A stretch of 64,000 bases of DNA from Adiantum capillus-veneris. Lineage: Eukaryota > Streptophyta > Polypodiopsida > Polypodiales > Pteridaceae. The notes under the pieces are model-generated. The model was not told the DNA's origin. It searched no databases and saw only the letters and a program-made list of their open reading frames with translations. The stretch lies in contig CM043944.1 of assembly GCA_014529385.2 (NCBI GenBank), positions 53,418,768 through 53,482,767 of the forward strand, in the 5' to 3' direction. The position numbers were made by a program, and so were the translations under genes. Of the stretch, positions 12,001 through 22,078 are shown one piece after another. The stretch's first letter is position 1. Every line of letters starts with the position of its first letter.

Positions 12001-12186
12001 GATCTCCTCTTATTGAACTTGTGAAACTCGATAAGGAGGCTTGTTAGGTAGTGAACTTCCTGGTAGGAGCTCAATTGCATGGTCATCATCCCTCATTTTA
12101 GAGGTAGCTCACTACGGATGTCATCAATGAAAACATCTTGGGATCCTTTTAGGAAATTAGACAACTCTAATTCCTCTTGATTCCCT

Positions 12187-12622
12187 TTATTGCAAGGATA
12201 TGGTGTTCCCCAACTCACTAGCATCTATGTACATGCTCTCTTCCCTATAGGTGAAGTAAATTCTCCTTTTAGGCAACTTCATGTTGGAAGCCATGCGGTT
12301 AAACCATGGTGCCCCAACGATAACGTTCTCATGTTTGAGATGGGAGATGAAGAAATCCTTTTTGATAACATAGCTTTGGACAAGAAGCCTTGATTTTTCA
12401 ATTAAGGAAGTAACTGAGACGTCTTGTCCCTTGATAGCTCCATTGGATTTCAATGCATCTCCCATATTGTGGGCTTAGCTTAGTGGTCAACTCCGTGGAT
12501 ATGAAGTAGTAAGTTGAACCAGGGTCAAACAAAATAAAGGCATCATGATCTTGCATCTTTCCCCAAGCATAGGAAAGGAGAAATCCTTGGCAATGAGCAT
12601 CCTCTTTTGGAGCTTCAAGCAT
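12187..12622 (-). pseudogene. Aspartic protease of element E
   Basis: The reading frame 12622-12398 contains LFDPGSTYYFIS, the active-site region in the D-P-G-S form common in plant Ty3/gypsy proteases. The second half of the fold is in another frame, 12465-12187, ending in NVIVGAPWFNRMAS, equivalent to the conserved ILGxPWL segment. The frame change near 12400-12465 inactivates it. It lies between Gag and RT, as expected. Confidence 0.75.
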
Positions 12623-12660
12623 AGAGTCTCTAGGAGTCTCATTGTGGGCAATTTTCTTAG

Positions 12661-13851
12661 GTCAAGGATGATAACCATGGCCTTGCTCCCCACACTTAAA
12701 ACATTTGTGGTCCTTATGAAAAGCTTCTAGCTATTTAGGAGAGAGTTTATGTTTACCTTTGTAAACTCCCTTTTCCTTGGACCGATTGTTGTTGTTGTTG
12801 GAATAGCTTTGCAAAAAATTTTGGGCATTGGTTTTCCTCTTGGCATCAGTTTTGTATTTATTTTCTATGGCCTTCACATTCCGTCTAGCCCCTTGATGGA
12901 TATTGATGCACGAAAAAACCATGGTATGGTGGATTACTTCGGTGATAGAACCAGCCCGTTGAGAGTTGACATACTCGGTCATCTCTTTGGGTAATCTTGC
13001 ACAGAATTTTTGCTTTTGCTTGGCAAAGTCTATCTTTTGAAAGACAATAGCCTTGAGATATAAATCCCAAAACTTGCCCACATATTTGTGGATGTCTAGA
13101 ATCATGAGAGAGAAGCGTGTAACTCCGCCATTTGGTAAACACTTTGTCCTTTGCATTGTTTGCAAGGAATTGTTTCATGATGGAAACTCGTTGAGTTTTT
13201 CGTGTCTTTGGGGCTTCACCATTGCCAAGAAGGCTAGTCCACCATTGACGAGCTGATTTTTGGAAGTTCATAGCTACATGACGTATCTTGGAGGACTCCG
13301 TGAAGCCCTCGTCTGCAAAGGCCGCATCAAATTGTTGGATGAAGGCCAATATTTTGTCAGTAGCATCAAAGGTGCCATCATAGGTGAGATAAGAGATACT
13401 CTTTCCTCCCTCTTTGAACTTCTTGAGATTTTGTGACCTTTGCCATGTAGGATAAGATTTGTGATGTCCTCCCCTCTTGTATTCTCTAGGAGAATAACTA
13501 TTGATTTTGGAAGAGGAGGAAGGTGAAGAAGAAGAAGAGGGTGACCTCTTTCTTGTCCTTTTCTTCCTTTGTTTCCTCTCTTCCCTTTTTGAAGTGATAA
13601 GGAGAAGGAATATGGGTTAACCGTTTCCTCTTGGGAGAAGTTGGCGATTGTTTAGGCCACCCTCTTCGTGGAGCCACATCTTCGGAGGAACTTAGGGATT
13701 CATTACTTTCTTGTTCTTTGGATTCCTCCTCTCGTATGGGAGAGAGTCTTCTTTTGGGGGTCTCATCTATAGGCCTCCCAAGCTCTCTCTCCTCTTGGAG
13801 AGGAAAGGAAATCCCATGAGCACGAAGTTGTTGAGTAACTTCGGTTTGCAA
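12661..13851 (-). pseudogene. Gag of element E; final zinc-knuckle cysteine is a stop codon
   Basis: The N-terminal part (13851-13498) is a charged, Ser/Glu/Arg-rich leader. The capsid region (13349-12885, continued in another frame 13165-12731) has ARQWWTSLL, the usual Gag helix motif. The knuckle CFKCGEQGHGYHP is then read, and the codon where the fourth ligand (Cys) should be is TGA (minus strand, positions 12664-12662). Frameshifts separate the three parts. This Gag belongs with the initiator-Met primer site and chromovirus-like RT of the same element. Confidence 0.75.
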
Positions 13852-14361
13852 AGTGGGGTTCCCATAGCTTGTTGCAACCTAGTGACAAGATAATAACAAA
13901 CATGGGGGCATCATCATTAGCACCTTCATGTGCAAAATCAAAGTTATCAATTTTTCATTCTACTCTCTTGGTTATTGTCAGCCATGTTAATTAAACTTAT
14001 GTGTTTACTTAGTGTATGCTTTGACAATTCAAAATCTTAGTTGCTACTCCTCTTAGCCTTTGAAAATAGGCACTTAAGTATCTACACACATGTCTCAAAT
14101 TGGTTAATTATAGAGAGTAGTGGAGTGAGTCTAACATAGCAAAGTTGCCTAGCTCCTTTTGGACTTCTTATGGCTCAATAATGGTAAAGCCGTAGCCAAG
14201 TCTAAAATGACTCCATTTATTAAGACCAAAGCTCCCAAGCCACATAGTGGGCTCAACAAAACCGATAATAGATCCTAGTTCCACTTACCCTAATATAATT
14301 AACAAAATCAACCATTAATAGGCTACTTAAGGAACTCTCTTCTTAAGCAAGAAAAGAGATA
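13852..14361 (-). other. Leader of element E
   Basis: About 0.5 kb between primer-binding site and Gag, without an ORF of note. This is the position of the 5' untranslated leader and packaging region in an LTR retrotransposon. No repeated structure was seen. Confidence 0.5.
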
Positions 14362-14379
14362 CCAAATTCTCTGATACCA
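14362..14379 (-). other. Primer-binding site of element E (initiator-Met tRNA type)
   Basis: On the minus strand the sequence starts TGGTATCAGAG, complementary to the 3' end of plant initiator-Met tRNA. It is followed by the leader and preceded, a few bases away, by the right LTR. Confidence 0.85.
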
Positions 14380-14385
14380 ATATAA

Positions 14386-16086
14386 TGGAAATGGCCTATG
14401 AACTTTGAGAGTAGTGGAATTAGGACATTAGATGAAACACTTTTGTGAGATTACTTTGTGAGCATAGTGGGTGAACTTAATTGATGGTGGAAACATAAAC
14501 ATGGTACTTAGTTAACTTGGCATGAACAATACTTTTACAAGAGAGAGAGTTTAGAGAACATGACAACAGTTGAGGACCGGATTCATACAGAGCCGGTCCC
14601 CCTCTAATAGGCATTTGTATTATAGTTTCTCCCATCAAGAGAGACTTGGTACAATACAATATTTGTGTTCCTTTTGTGACCTAGGTGATGCAATGAAGAG
14701 GGAAAGATTCATGCAGCACAAGCATAACATAAACTTTTTAGAAAGCATTAACTATCCCAAGCCTCAGTCCCAAGGCCTCAAACACCTTTGAAGGTGGAGA
14801 GAACTAACGGGGAATGAGGATAGGGAAGAGGAACAAGAAACATTACATAGGATAAAGAAATAGCTCCTCACTTATCATCACTCTTCTAGGTAGCCAAGAG
14901 TGATGCTGTAGGCTCTCACTTCTCACAAGCTTGGAGAAGGAGGTGGAGTTCCTCAATTTTCACCAAGTGAGAATCGTCCACAAAATGAGTGTGTGTGTGG
15001 TGTATACCCCCCCAACACCCCCCTTGCCAACTTGCGGCAAGTTCTAACCTTTCCACATGCTTCCCCCTCTCCCCCTAGCCAATCACATGCAGCATGCATT
15101 CAAGTACATGGGTAGAGTGTCCTCCTTACCCCTTAGAGAGAGAGAGAGAGAGCATGAAAATATCTAGATATTTTTTGGATTTAACTAGAAGCTCATTGGA
15201 CCCCTCTTTAGCCCAAACAATAGCATTCAAGCACACCATGTGGCTAAGCATACGGAGAGTCTGACATGTGTCCTATGTGCTCCTTGAGAAAAGGGGTGCC
15301 CTTTGAGTGAGTGGGAGGTTAAGTCAAAGATTTCTCTGGCTTTGGGACTTTCCCCCTCCTTTGTAGGGTCTCTTTTTGACTCAAGCACCTCACTCCCCAT
15401 GCATGGGAAGCTTCTCAAGAACCTTCCTCATTAAGTTTGTAGGGTCTCATTTTGACTCAAGCACCTTACCCCCCATGCATGGGAAGCTTCTCAAGCACCT
15501 TCCTCATTAAGTATGACAAGCACCTCAAGTACATTAGTCATCAAGCATAACAAGAACCTCAAGCACCTTAGTCATCAAGCACAACAAGAACCTCAAGCAC
15601 CTTAGTCTTCAAGCACGACAATTACCTCAAGCATCTTAGTCATCAAGCACGACAAGCACCTCAAGCTTAGGCCGGGTTCCCACCTCAAGCTCAGCCCTAG
15701 CTTGCCTAAGGTCAAAGGACTTTTAACACTAACTATTGGAGGTCTTTAATGAAGCCAACCCTAAGGTATTTTAAGCTCCATTATATGCACGTTGCTCTTT
15801 GATAGACTACCTCCTTTTGGACCCTTATTGAGATGTAACCATCTCTCCTCTTGGTCCCTTGTTGAGATAAGTCTAGAAGCATTTATTGCACATTTCTCTT
15901 TGGTAGACCATCTCCTTTTGGACCCCTATTGAGATGCAACCATCTCTCCTTTTGGTCCCCTGCTGAGATATGTCTAGAAGTAGATGTCTCTATTCTAACT
16001 CTTGTTCCCGTTTATTCTTCCACATTAAATGATCAGTTTAATATGAGAAAATCATTTGGGTTAGTTAGATATTAGATTTGATGACA
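14386..16086 (-). repeat. Right (5') LTR of element E
   Basis: From 14457 to 16079 this is the direct-repeat partner of the left LTR. The first 70 bp, TGGAAATGG onwards, touch the primer-binding site and should be part of the LTR but have no counterpart in the left copy. The CAAGCACCTCAAG minisatellite (about 15500-15660) has more units than in the left LTR, and the GT/TATACCCCCC block is single here but doubled on the left. The outer end near 16079-16086 is uncertain. Confidence 0.75.
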
Positions 16087-17177
16087 TACAATTATAAAGA
16101 AAGCATCTCAACAACCTATTCTCCGAGATCCAGGTAAAATTGGGCACTCATTTACTGAAGAAACTCTAGAGGAGTTAAAGATTGGTGATGTAGATTTTCT
16201 AAACCGAGAAGAGATAGAATGTTTTCGAGAAATGTTAAAGAAGCATGGAAAGGATTTTTCATTTCAACCAAGTCAGATCAATTGTGTTGATCCTAGTGTT
16301 GTAGCTCCTATGGTGATATTTACTCTTTCGCACTTGCCTTGGAATTTGTGGCCTATTCTTGTTCCAAAGGCTCATATTCCTAAGTTGGTTGACTTGTTGA
16401 ATGAGAATATTACGATGGGCATTTTGGAGCCCTCTTGTGCTCCTTACTCTAACAGGTGGTTTATGGTTTCCAAGAAGAATGGTACATTGAGGTTCATACA
16501 TGATATGCAGCCGGTAAACAAGAGGTAACTATCAGAAATGTAGGAACATGTTCGGTGGTTGATGATTTTGCAGAGGCTTTTGCAGGAAAATCCATCTATT
16601 CTATCGGAGACCTATATTCGGGCTATGATCAATTTCAATTGGCTATGGAAAGTAGAGATCTAATAATTATGCACACTCCTTTGGGATTAGTAAGAATGTG
16701 TACCTTGCCACAGGGTGCAACCAATTCAGTTGCTCATATAATGAATGGGATGAATAAAGTGTTGAGGGATTTCATTCCTCAGGTTACCATGCCATCTATT
16801 CTATAGGAGACCTATATTCGGGCTATGATCAATTTCAATTGGCTATGGAAAGTAGAGATCTAACAATTATGCGTACTCGTTTGGGATTAGTAAAAATGTG
16901 TACCTTACCACAGGGTGCAACCAATTCAGTTGCTCATATAATGAATGGGATGAATAAACTATTGAGGGATTTCATTCCTTAGGTTACCATGCCTTTTATT
17001 GACGATGTGCCGATAAAAGGGTGTGAAGAGGGTGAAAAAGATGAAGCCAAAGATAAGAAGGGTGTAGACAGTTGGCTAACCATATTTTTGATTGTGACAA
17101 GATGTTATCAAGGCTTGAAGAGGTCAACCTTACACTCTCAGGCCAAAAGTCTATGTTTGGGGAAAAAGAAGTCTTGA
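16087..17177 (+). pseudogene. Reverse transcriptase of element B, with internal 200-bp duplication
   Basis: After element E the B frame resumes with RDPGKIGHSF and LKIGDVDFLN. The RT follows: NCVDPSVVAPM, GILEPSCAPYSNRW, LRFIHDMQPVNK, GDLYSGYDQFQLA, LPQGATNS and the box PFIDDVPIKG near 16989. The middle of the palm (16592-16791) is repeated directly as 16792-16991. Because the period of 200 is not a multiple of three, this shifts the frame. Downstream is LTLSGQKSMFG and VGHLCGPCGR, matching element A. The catalytic DD pair is present but the gene is broken. Confidence 0.85.
16592..16991 (+). repeat. 200-bp tandem duplication inside element B's RT
   Basis: The sequence from CCATCTATTCTATCGGAGACC (16592) recurs 200 bp later (16792) and runs to ACCATGCC just before the FIDD box. 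The copies differ at only a few sites, so the duplication is younger than B itself. Similar bases (GCC-TCTATT and GCC-TTTATT) sit at the breakpoints. Confidence 0.9.
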
Positions 17178-17277
17178 TTGTGGGACACTTATGTGGACCA
17201 TGTGGTAGAAGACCCAGCCCTGTCAAAGTGGATATTGTTCAAAAGATGAAAGAGACATGTAATTCAATTACAAAAGT

Positions 17278-17884
17278 GTGAAGATTTTTAGGTGCATGTG
17301 TTTTCTACCTGATATGGTTACCCCATTTTTCACATCTTGCCGAGGTGTTATACCAATTGCTCAAAAAGGGGCAAAAATTCATTTGGAAGAAGAACACTCG
17401 AAGGCTATTTGTAGATTGAAGAAGATGTTACAAGAGGCTCCTACATTAAGGAAAGCAGACTACAAAAGTGAAAAGCCAATCATTGTGATGGTTGACACGA
17501 GTCCCACAGGTATTGGGTGGGCTATTGGACAAGATGACGAGGAGGAGAAAAGGCACGTTATCACATTTGGTGCCAAAGTATCTACTGCTCGGGCAGAGAG
17601 CATATCCAAAAGTAAAAAGAGAACTTTGGGGTGTAGCAACTTCCCTAAGGTGCGACAACAAATACTTTATTGGTGCTTCTATAATAGTGGAGACAGATTG
17701 CTTGCTATTACTGGGGATGGTCACAAGTTGCTCTACACCAAATATAGCCACGCTACGTTGGATTGCATATATAAAGTCATTAAATCATGAGTTGCATCAT
17801 ATTAAAGGTAAGGATAATCTAGTAGCCGATATGTTGTCCAGGGCCAGATTTGAGGATGAAAAAAATTATGATTTCAAAAATTGA
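17278..17884 (+). pseudogene. RNase H of element B
   Basis: Two overlapping frames make up the domain. The first (17278-17790) has IIVMVDTSPTGIGWAIGQ, containing the first catalytic Asp. The second (17492-17884) has KRELWGVATSLRC, VETDCLLLLG and ends in HHIKGKDNLVADMLSRARF, the usual C-terminal RNase H box with its Asp. A frameshift near 17600 joins them. The CACTA transposon is inserted 27 bp after this frame ends. Confidence 0.8.
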
Positions 17885-17910
17885 AGACGTGGGCTTAAGG
17901 TTTTTTATCT

Positions 17911-19558
17911 CACTACAACACGTCGCGCAAAAATCGGCGCAGGTATCGACAAAATAAAGCTAGTTTTAAAACTAAAAAGTGTTGAAATAGGCCTCGAAAG
18001 AGACGCTGGTTTTGTAGCGTCGGAATGACCATTTGTATACGTAATGTCGAAACAAGCTTCAAAATAACCATCGAAATGCACTACGAAATAAGCATCATTA
18101 TTTCTATAGCATATTCCAATACCAATTTTAAAGAATGTACCGACGCTTACATCCTATATTGTATCGACGACCAAACCTGCAATTTTTTTTTGGGCAGAGA
18201 GGGTTGGGAATTGATGTTGCATGTACTGCAGCAAAAGAAAACAGCTTTCTCTGCCCAAAGGAAGAGTGTACAATCAACCGCACTCCACCTACAAGCTGAC
18301 GCTAAAGAGCGGGTGTTTACAGATTAGCAAAATTGTAAGAATAACATAACCACAAAATCAAAAGCTTGATCATGGCATAATAGCATAAAAATTTTATAAC
18401 CATAATTAAAACATGAGTCAAAAACTGTAAAACCATAAACATAACCTGTTTGCCATACCATAACCATTACCATAACTTGCTTGTCATACCATAACCATAA
18501 CAACCATACCATCATTACACAACCATAACCATCATTGCACAACCATAACCATAATCATAACCATAACCATAGCCATAACCATAACCATAACCATAACCAT
18601 AACCATAACCATAACCATAACCATAACCATAACCATAACCATAACCATAACCATAACCATAACCATAACCATAACCATAACCATAACGTATAAGATAACC
18701 TAACCTAACGTAACCTAACCTAACGTATAATCTAACCTAATGTAGCTTAACTTAACGTAACGTAAAGTATAAGATAACCTAACTTAACCTAATCTAACTT
18801 AACTTATCATCTAAACTTCACCTAAAACATAAACCCCATCAATTGCATAATTTAAAAAACAACATAATTCAAAACAAAATTTCTTCAAAACAAGATTTTT
18901 TCATAATTTAAAATGATATTTCACATCGCAAACCATAATTTATTTTAAAGCATTGAAAGCTTAAAGCATTGAAAGTGTAAAGCATGAAATTTCTTTTACT
19001 AATACACAAATTAATTTAAATAAATTTCATATGCATTTAAAGGTTCGAGCACTCACATTCATCCTATTTGAGCAATGAAAGTTGTTGTAAAAGTCTTGGA
19101 AACCTGCAAAAATGCACACACAAACACAAAGTTAAATCCTAAACCCTAAATCTACAAGTAAACATGAAAAAAATCTTACCGTAGTGTTATGGGCTGACCC
19201 ACAAGCAAGAGTAGCACTTCCGACAGCTTGTTTTGTACCAGATCTGTGAGAGATGAGGAAGAAGAGAGCTTGAGAAAAAGCGCAAGAAGAAGAGAAATGC
19301 ACAGAGAAAGCCTACTTTTTTGCTTTTTGTAGGTGTCGTCGGTACAAAAGTTGGCTTAGGCGTTGGAATAGCCGTCGGAGCAAGCGTAAGAAAGTGCATG
19401 TGCACTGATGCTAGAACAGGTGCAGGAATAGGTGTCGAATATTTGAAAAAGAAAAATTTTAAAAACTTTATCTCCCTCCATGCATACACACACATATACC
19501 AACACCCACCAGTGACGTCGGTGATGTGGCACCGGAATTTAAGTGACCTCTTGTAGTG
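17911..19558. mobile_element. Non-autonomous CACTA (CMC/En-Spm) transposon, 1,648 bp, in element B
   Basis: The ends are CACTACAA (17911) and TTGTAGTG (to 19558), the inverted termini of CACTA transposons. The flanking triplets are TCT and CCT, a probable 3-bp target duplication with one change. Subterminal stretches carry repeated CGTCG/CGACG motifs on both sides (17920-18060, 18140-18170; 19328-19380, 19512-19536), as known for this superfamily. No transposase is present. The interior holds the CCATAA array. Element B resumes directly after the right end. Confidence 0.8.
18543..18687 (+). repeat. (CCATAA)n array, about 24 units, in the CACTA element
   Basis: A nearly pure hexamer array. 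It is flanked on the left (18430-18540) by degenerate CCATAAC/CCATTAC units and on the right (18690-18810) by CCTAA/CGTAA-type pentamers. It is not the plant telomere repeat (CCCTAAA). It lies wholly inside the CACTA element and has no coding meaning. Confidence 0.95.
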
Positions 19559-19560
19559 CC

Positions 19561-19887
19561 TCTTTGAAATTGCACTTAGAATGTAAAAGCATGGTTTTTG
19601 CATTACAGTTTTTTGCAGAAGATAAATATGAAGGTGAATGGTTGCTGATTGGGAAATATTTGAGTACTCTAGAGAAGCAGGAGGACTGAACTGAGCAAGA
19701 GTTTAAGAGAATTTGTAAGAAGGCTTATGAATGCAAGAGTTTAAGAGAATTCATAAGAAGGATTATGGATATCTTTTATAGGATGGGCTTTTATGGAAGC
19801 ATCCAAAGAAGCAAAGAGGGACCCCTCAACGGGTGGTTTGTGATAAGGTGACAAAACTCCAAGTACTTAAAGAATGCCAAGAGTCAT
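19561..19887 (+). pseudogene. RNase H to integrase segment of element B
   Basis: After the CACTA element the pol frame gives FCRRxKYEGEWLLIGKYLSTL and, after stops, LWKHPKKQRGTPQRVV and TKLQVLKECQES, the N-terminal part of an integrase zinc-binding region. The first His of the H2C2 finger is a Gln here (ECQES where HES is usual). A 40-bp near-repeat (GCAAGAGTTTAAGAGAAT..., 19697 and 19734) adds a small duplication. Element D cuts the chain at 19887 and it continues at 31396. Confidence 0.7.
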
Positions 19888-20801
19888 TGTTAGCGGGTTG
19901 CCGCGCGACGGACGTCTGCAGCATAGCTTTCTGGCACTAACATAATGTCAATACTTAGGGGAAGTGACTCGGATGGGGCATGGAGACTCTATGAAATTTT
20001 CAATCTCACGAAGTGAACCTTAACAAGAAAACACAAAAAATCTACAAGCAAACCAACAGTCAATGATCAGGGAAATTTGCCTATTTCCTTTTTCACAGCT
20101 CTAGGTCATCACGCCATTTTGGCACTCGAACAGACTCGAAATGCAACGAAACTTTAGGAGGAGGTCTAGGACACCTAGGTGCACTATCCTAGCAAATTTG
20201 ATCGCAATCCAACAAGGTACCAAAATCACGATCCATCATAAAAAAGCTCTCGAAAACTCCAACAGAACATACCAAAAAAGTCGCCCTATGGTCTAGGAAC
20301 ACTTTCCGATGGTCAAAACCACTATAAACAATGATTTAAGCACTCAAATATGCATTTACAGCTCACAGGCATGTAATCGCGAACCTCAACAAAACTGACA
20401 ATGCTTACACTTAATTTAAAGAGCAAAGAGAGAGGAACACAATGCAAGTTTTGGATTTGAAAAATGATTACCCATTCATTAACTGCGATGATTACAAGGT
20501 GGAGCAACTTGTAGCTTGAGCGTACGTTTTCAGAGCTCCTTTCTTCTTCTAAAGATAAGCCCCCTTTCACATTAAAGCTATTGACCTTTATACCTAGGGC
20601 ATTCTAAATGGCCAGTGGCCGGCTCACACGGACCTTTACAATTGTCATAACAGAATTACAACTCAGGTAATTGACTGTTACTTTGGAATTAGGATTTACA
20701 CATAGTATGACTACACTAGCTCGGCAAAATAATAAACTAAAAATGTGGAGTCCGGCTATGTGTTCGACCAGTTGGGTGCCCATTTGATCTATCCTCAAAC
20801 A
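19888..20801 (-). repeat. Left (3') LTR of element D, 914 bp
   Basis: Direct-repeat partner of 30504-31390, beginning TGTTAGCGGGTTGCCGCG and ending CCTCAAACA. The right copy is 27 bp shorter and differs at many sites, so D is clearly older than G. Confidence 0.95.
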
Positions 20802-20815
20802 TTCCCCCCTTCCTA
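20802..20815 (-). other. Polypurine tract of element D
   Basis: On the minus strand the bases directly before the 3' LTR read TAGGAAGGGGGGAA, a near-pure purine run, as needed for plus-strand priming of cDNA. Position and strand agree with the primer site at the other end. Confidence 0.85.
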
Positions 20816-22078
20816 ATTCATGTCGTTCCTTGACACGACCTTGTGTAGTCTTGTCATAGGGTTGTCTTCAGCTGTGTCTTCAAGGTTGGTGGACTTCAGC
20901 TTGGGAAGTGCTCTGTTGTTGATGACGCTCCCCCTTCCTTGAGTGATGCATAACTGTCATGTTGTTGATACATGATTTGAGCTTTGATTGTCGAGGCAAC
21001 TTTTCTTCTTGTTGTGCATTCGCCTCTTCGTTGCCAATTTGAGCCACCGTAAAGATGGAAGTTGATGTGTCTGAGCTTGTAGAACTGATCCTCTTTCTTG
21101 CGTGGACTTTATGATGGATTTTGTTTCAAGGTCCACTGCCATTTGAGTTGTTTGCAATAAGTCACCACTGTTGAAGTACTATGTGAGGTACGTATGGTTG
21201 TTGTGGATAGCTTGCTTGCTGAATTTCTCATTGCTTGTCGTTGTAGGCCATTTTTTGACTTGCCATTGTTTGATGGAGCTTTGTTGTCGACCTTGGAGGA
21301 GATAAAAGATTCTCTTGATAAGCATATGGAGACCTGCAGTTTTTGCTCCAAGTCATCGTCGATTGATTTGGGTAGACATTTCCTAATTGTTGATGTAGAA
21401 GGAGTATATACAAGAAGTAGATGATGAGGGTTTCTAGATTAGGTTCTTAAAACCTGGATGACCAAAGGGAAAAAACCCGGTGGGAAAAAAGTGCCTTTGG
21501 TATATTCTCTTATTGGAGTTGAGCATTTGGACATGAAGTACCTGTCATGCAAGGTGAGTGCTTGGGAGAAACAAAGGAAGAGTGCCTAATGCAAGTGCCA
21601 ATTATGGGACACTCTATATGCATACGAGAAATTTGTCGAACAAAAGAATGTAGTGTAAGAGATGGAGTTGATGGGTGCTTCAAGGAACAAATGTAGCACA
21701 TGTGAAATCAAAGGACATCTCAATAGCTTCCAGGTTTCCAAAAAGGGTTTTCGATGTAGAAGCTTCTCCACTCATACCTCACTGTGCTGAGTGCATGAGT
21801 GTATTTTGGACTTCCTCCTTCACTTACCACTATACTACAATGACTTTGACTCGTATACTCACATATACCAGCTGAGCGAAATAAAATAAATACGCTCAAC
21901 TCTTCCAGCTTGAGTAGTACCTAGAATAACTAAGACGCTTTGACCACAGAGAATATTACATGAAGGTTTGGGACTAACACCTCGCTCATTTAGTGGCTTA
22001 GCTGCCCGAATCTGACTTTTATGCCATATGGCAACTTGGACTTACCTGTTCAAGGCTAGAAACCCACTTCCATAAGTT

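Larger units (their letters stand above)
8851..16086 (-). mobile_element. Element E: decayed chromovirus-like LTR retrotransposon inserted in element B
   Basis: Two direct repeats (8851-10546 and 14457-16079) flank a minus-strand gag-protease-RT-RNase H region. A primer-binding site for initiator-Met tRNA (TGGTATCAGAG) lies at 14362-14379, next to the right repeat, as expected for a minus-strand element. It interrupts element B between protease and RT. Integrase is absent and the RT core is deleted, so it is defective. The outer ends are not resolved: the right LTR has about 70 bp next to the primer site (14386-14456) that the left copy lacks, and I found no convincing target duplication. Confidence 0.8.

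Noticed and set aside
8851-16086. A target-site duplication ATAAAG flanking element E
   Set aside because: ATAAAG occurs near both edges, but accepting it would give LTR ends that are not TG...CA and do not match between copies.
18543-18815. Interstitial telomere
   Set aside because: The units are CCATAA and CCTAA-like, not the plant CCCTAAA repeat, and the block lies inside a CACTA transposon.
19187-19603. 138-codon minus-strand ORF at the right end of the CACTA element
   Set aside because: It runs across the transposon end into element B, so it cannot be a native gene of either.
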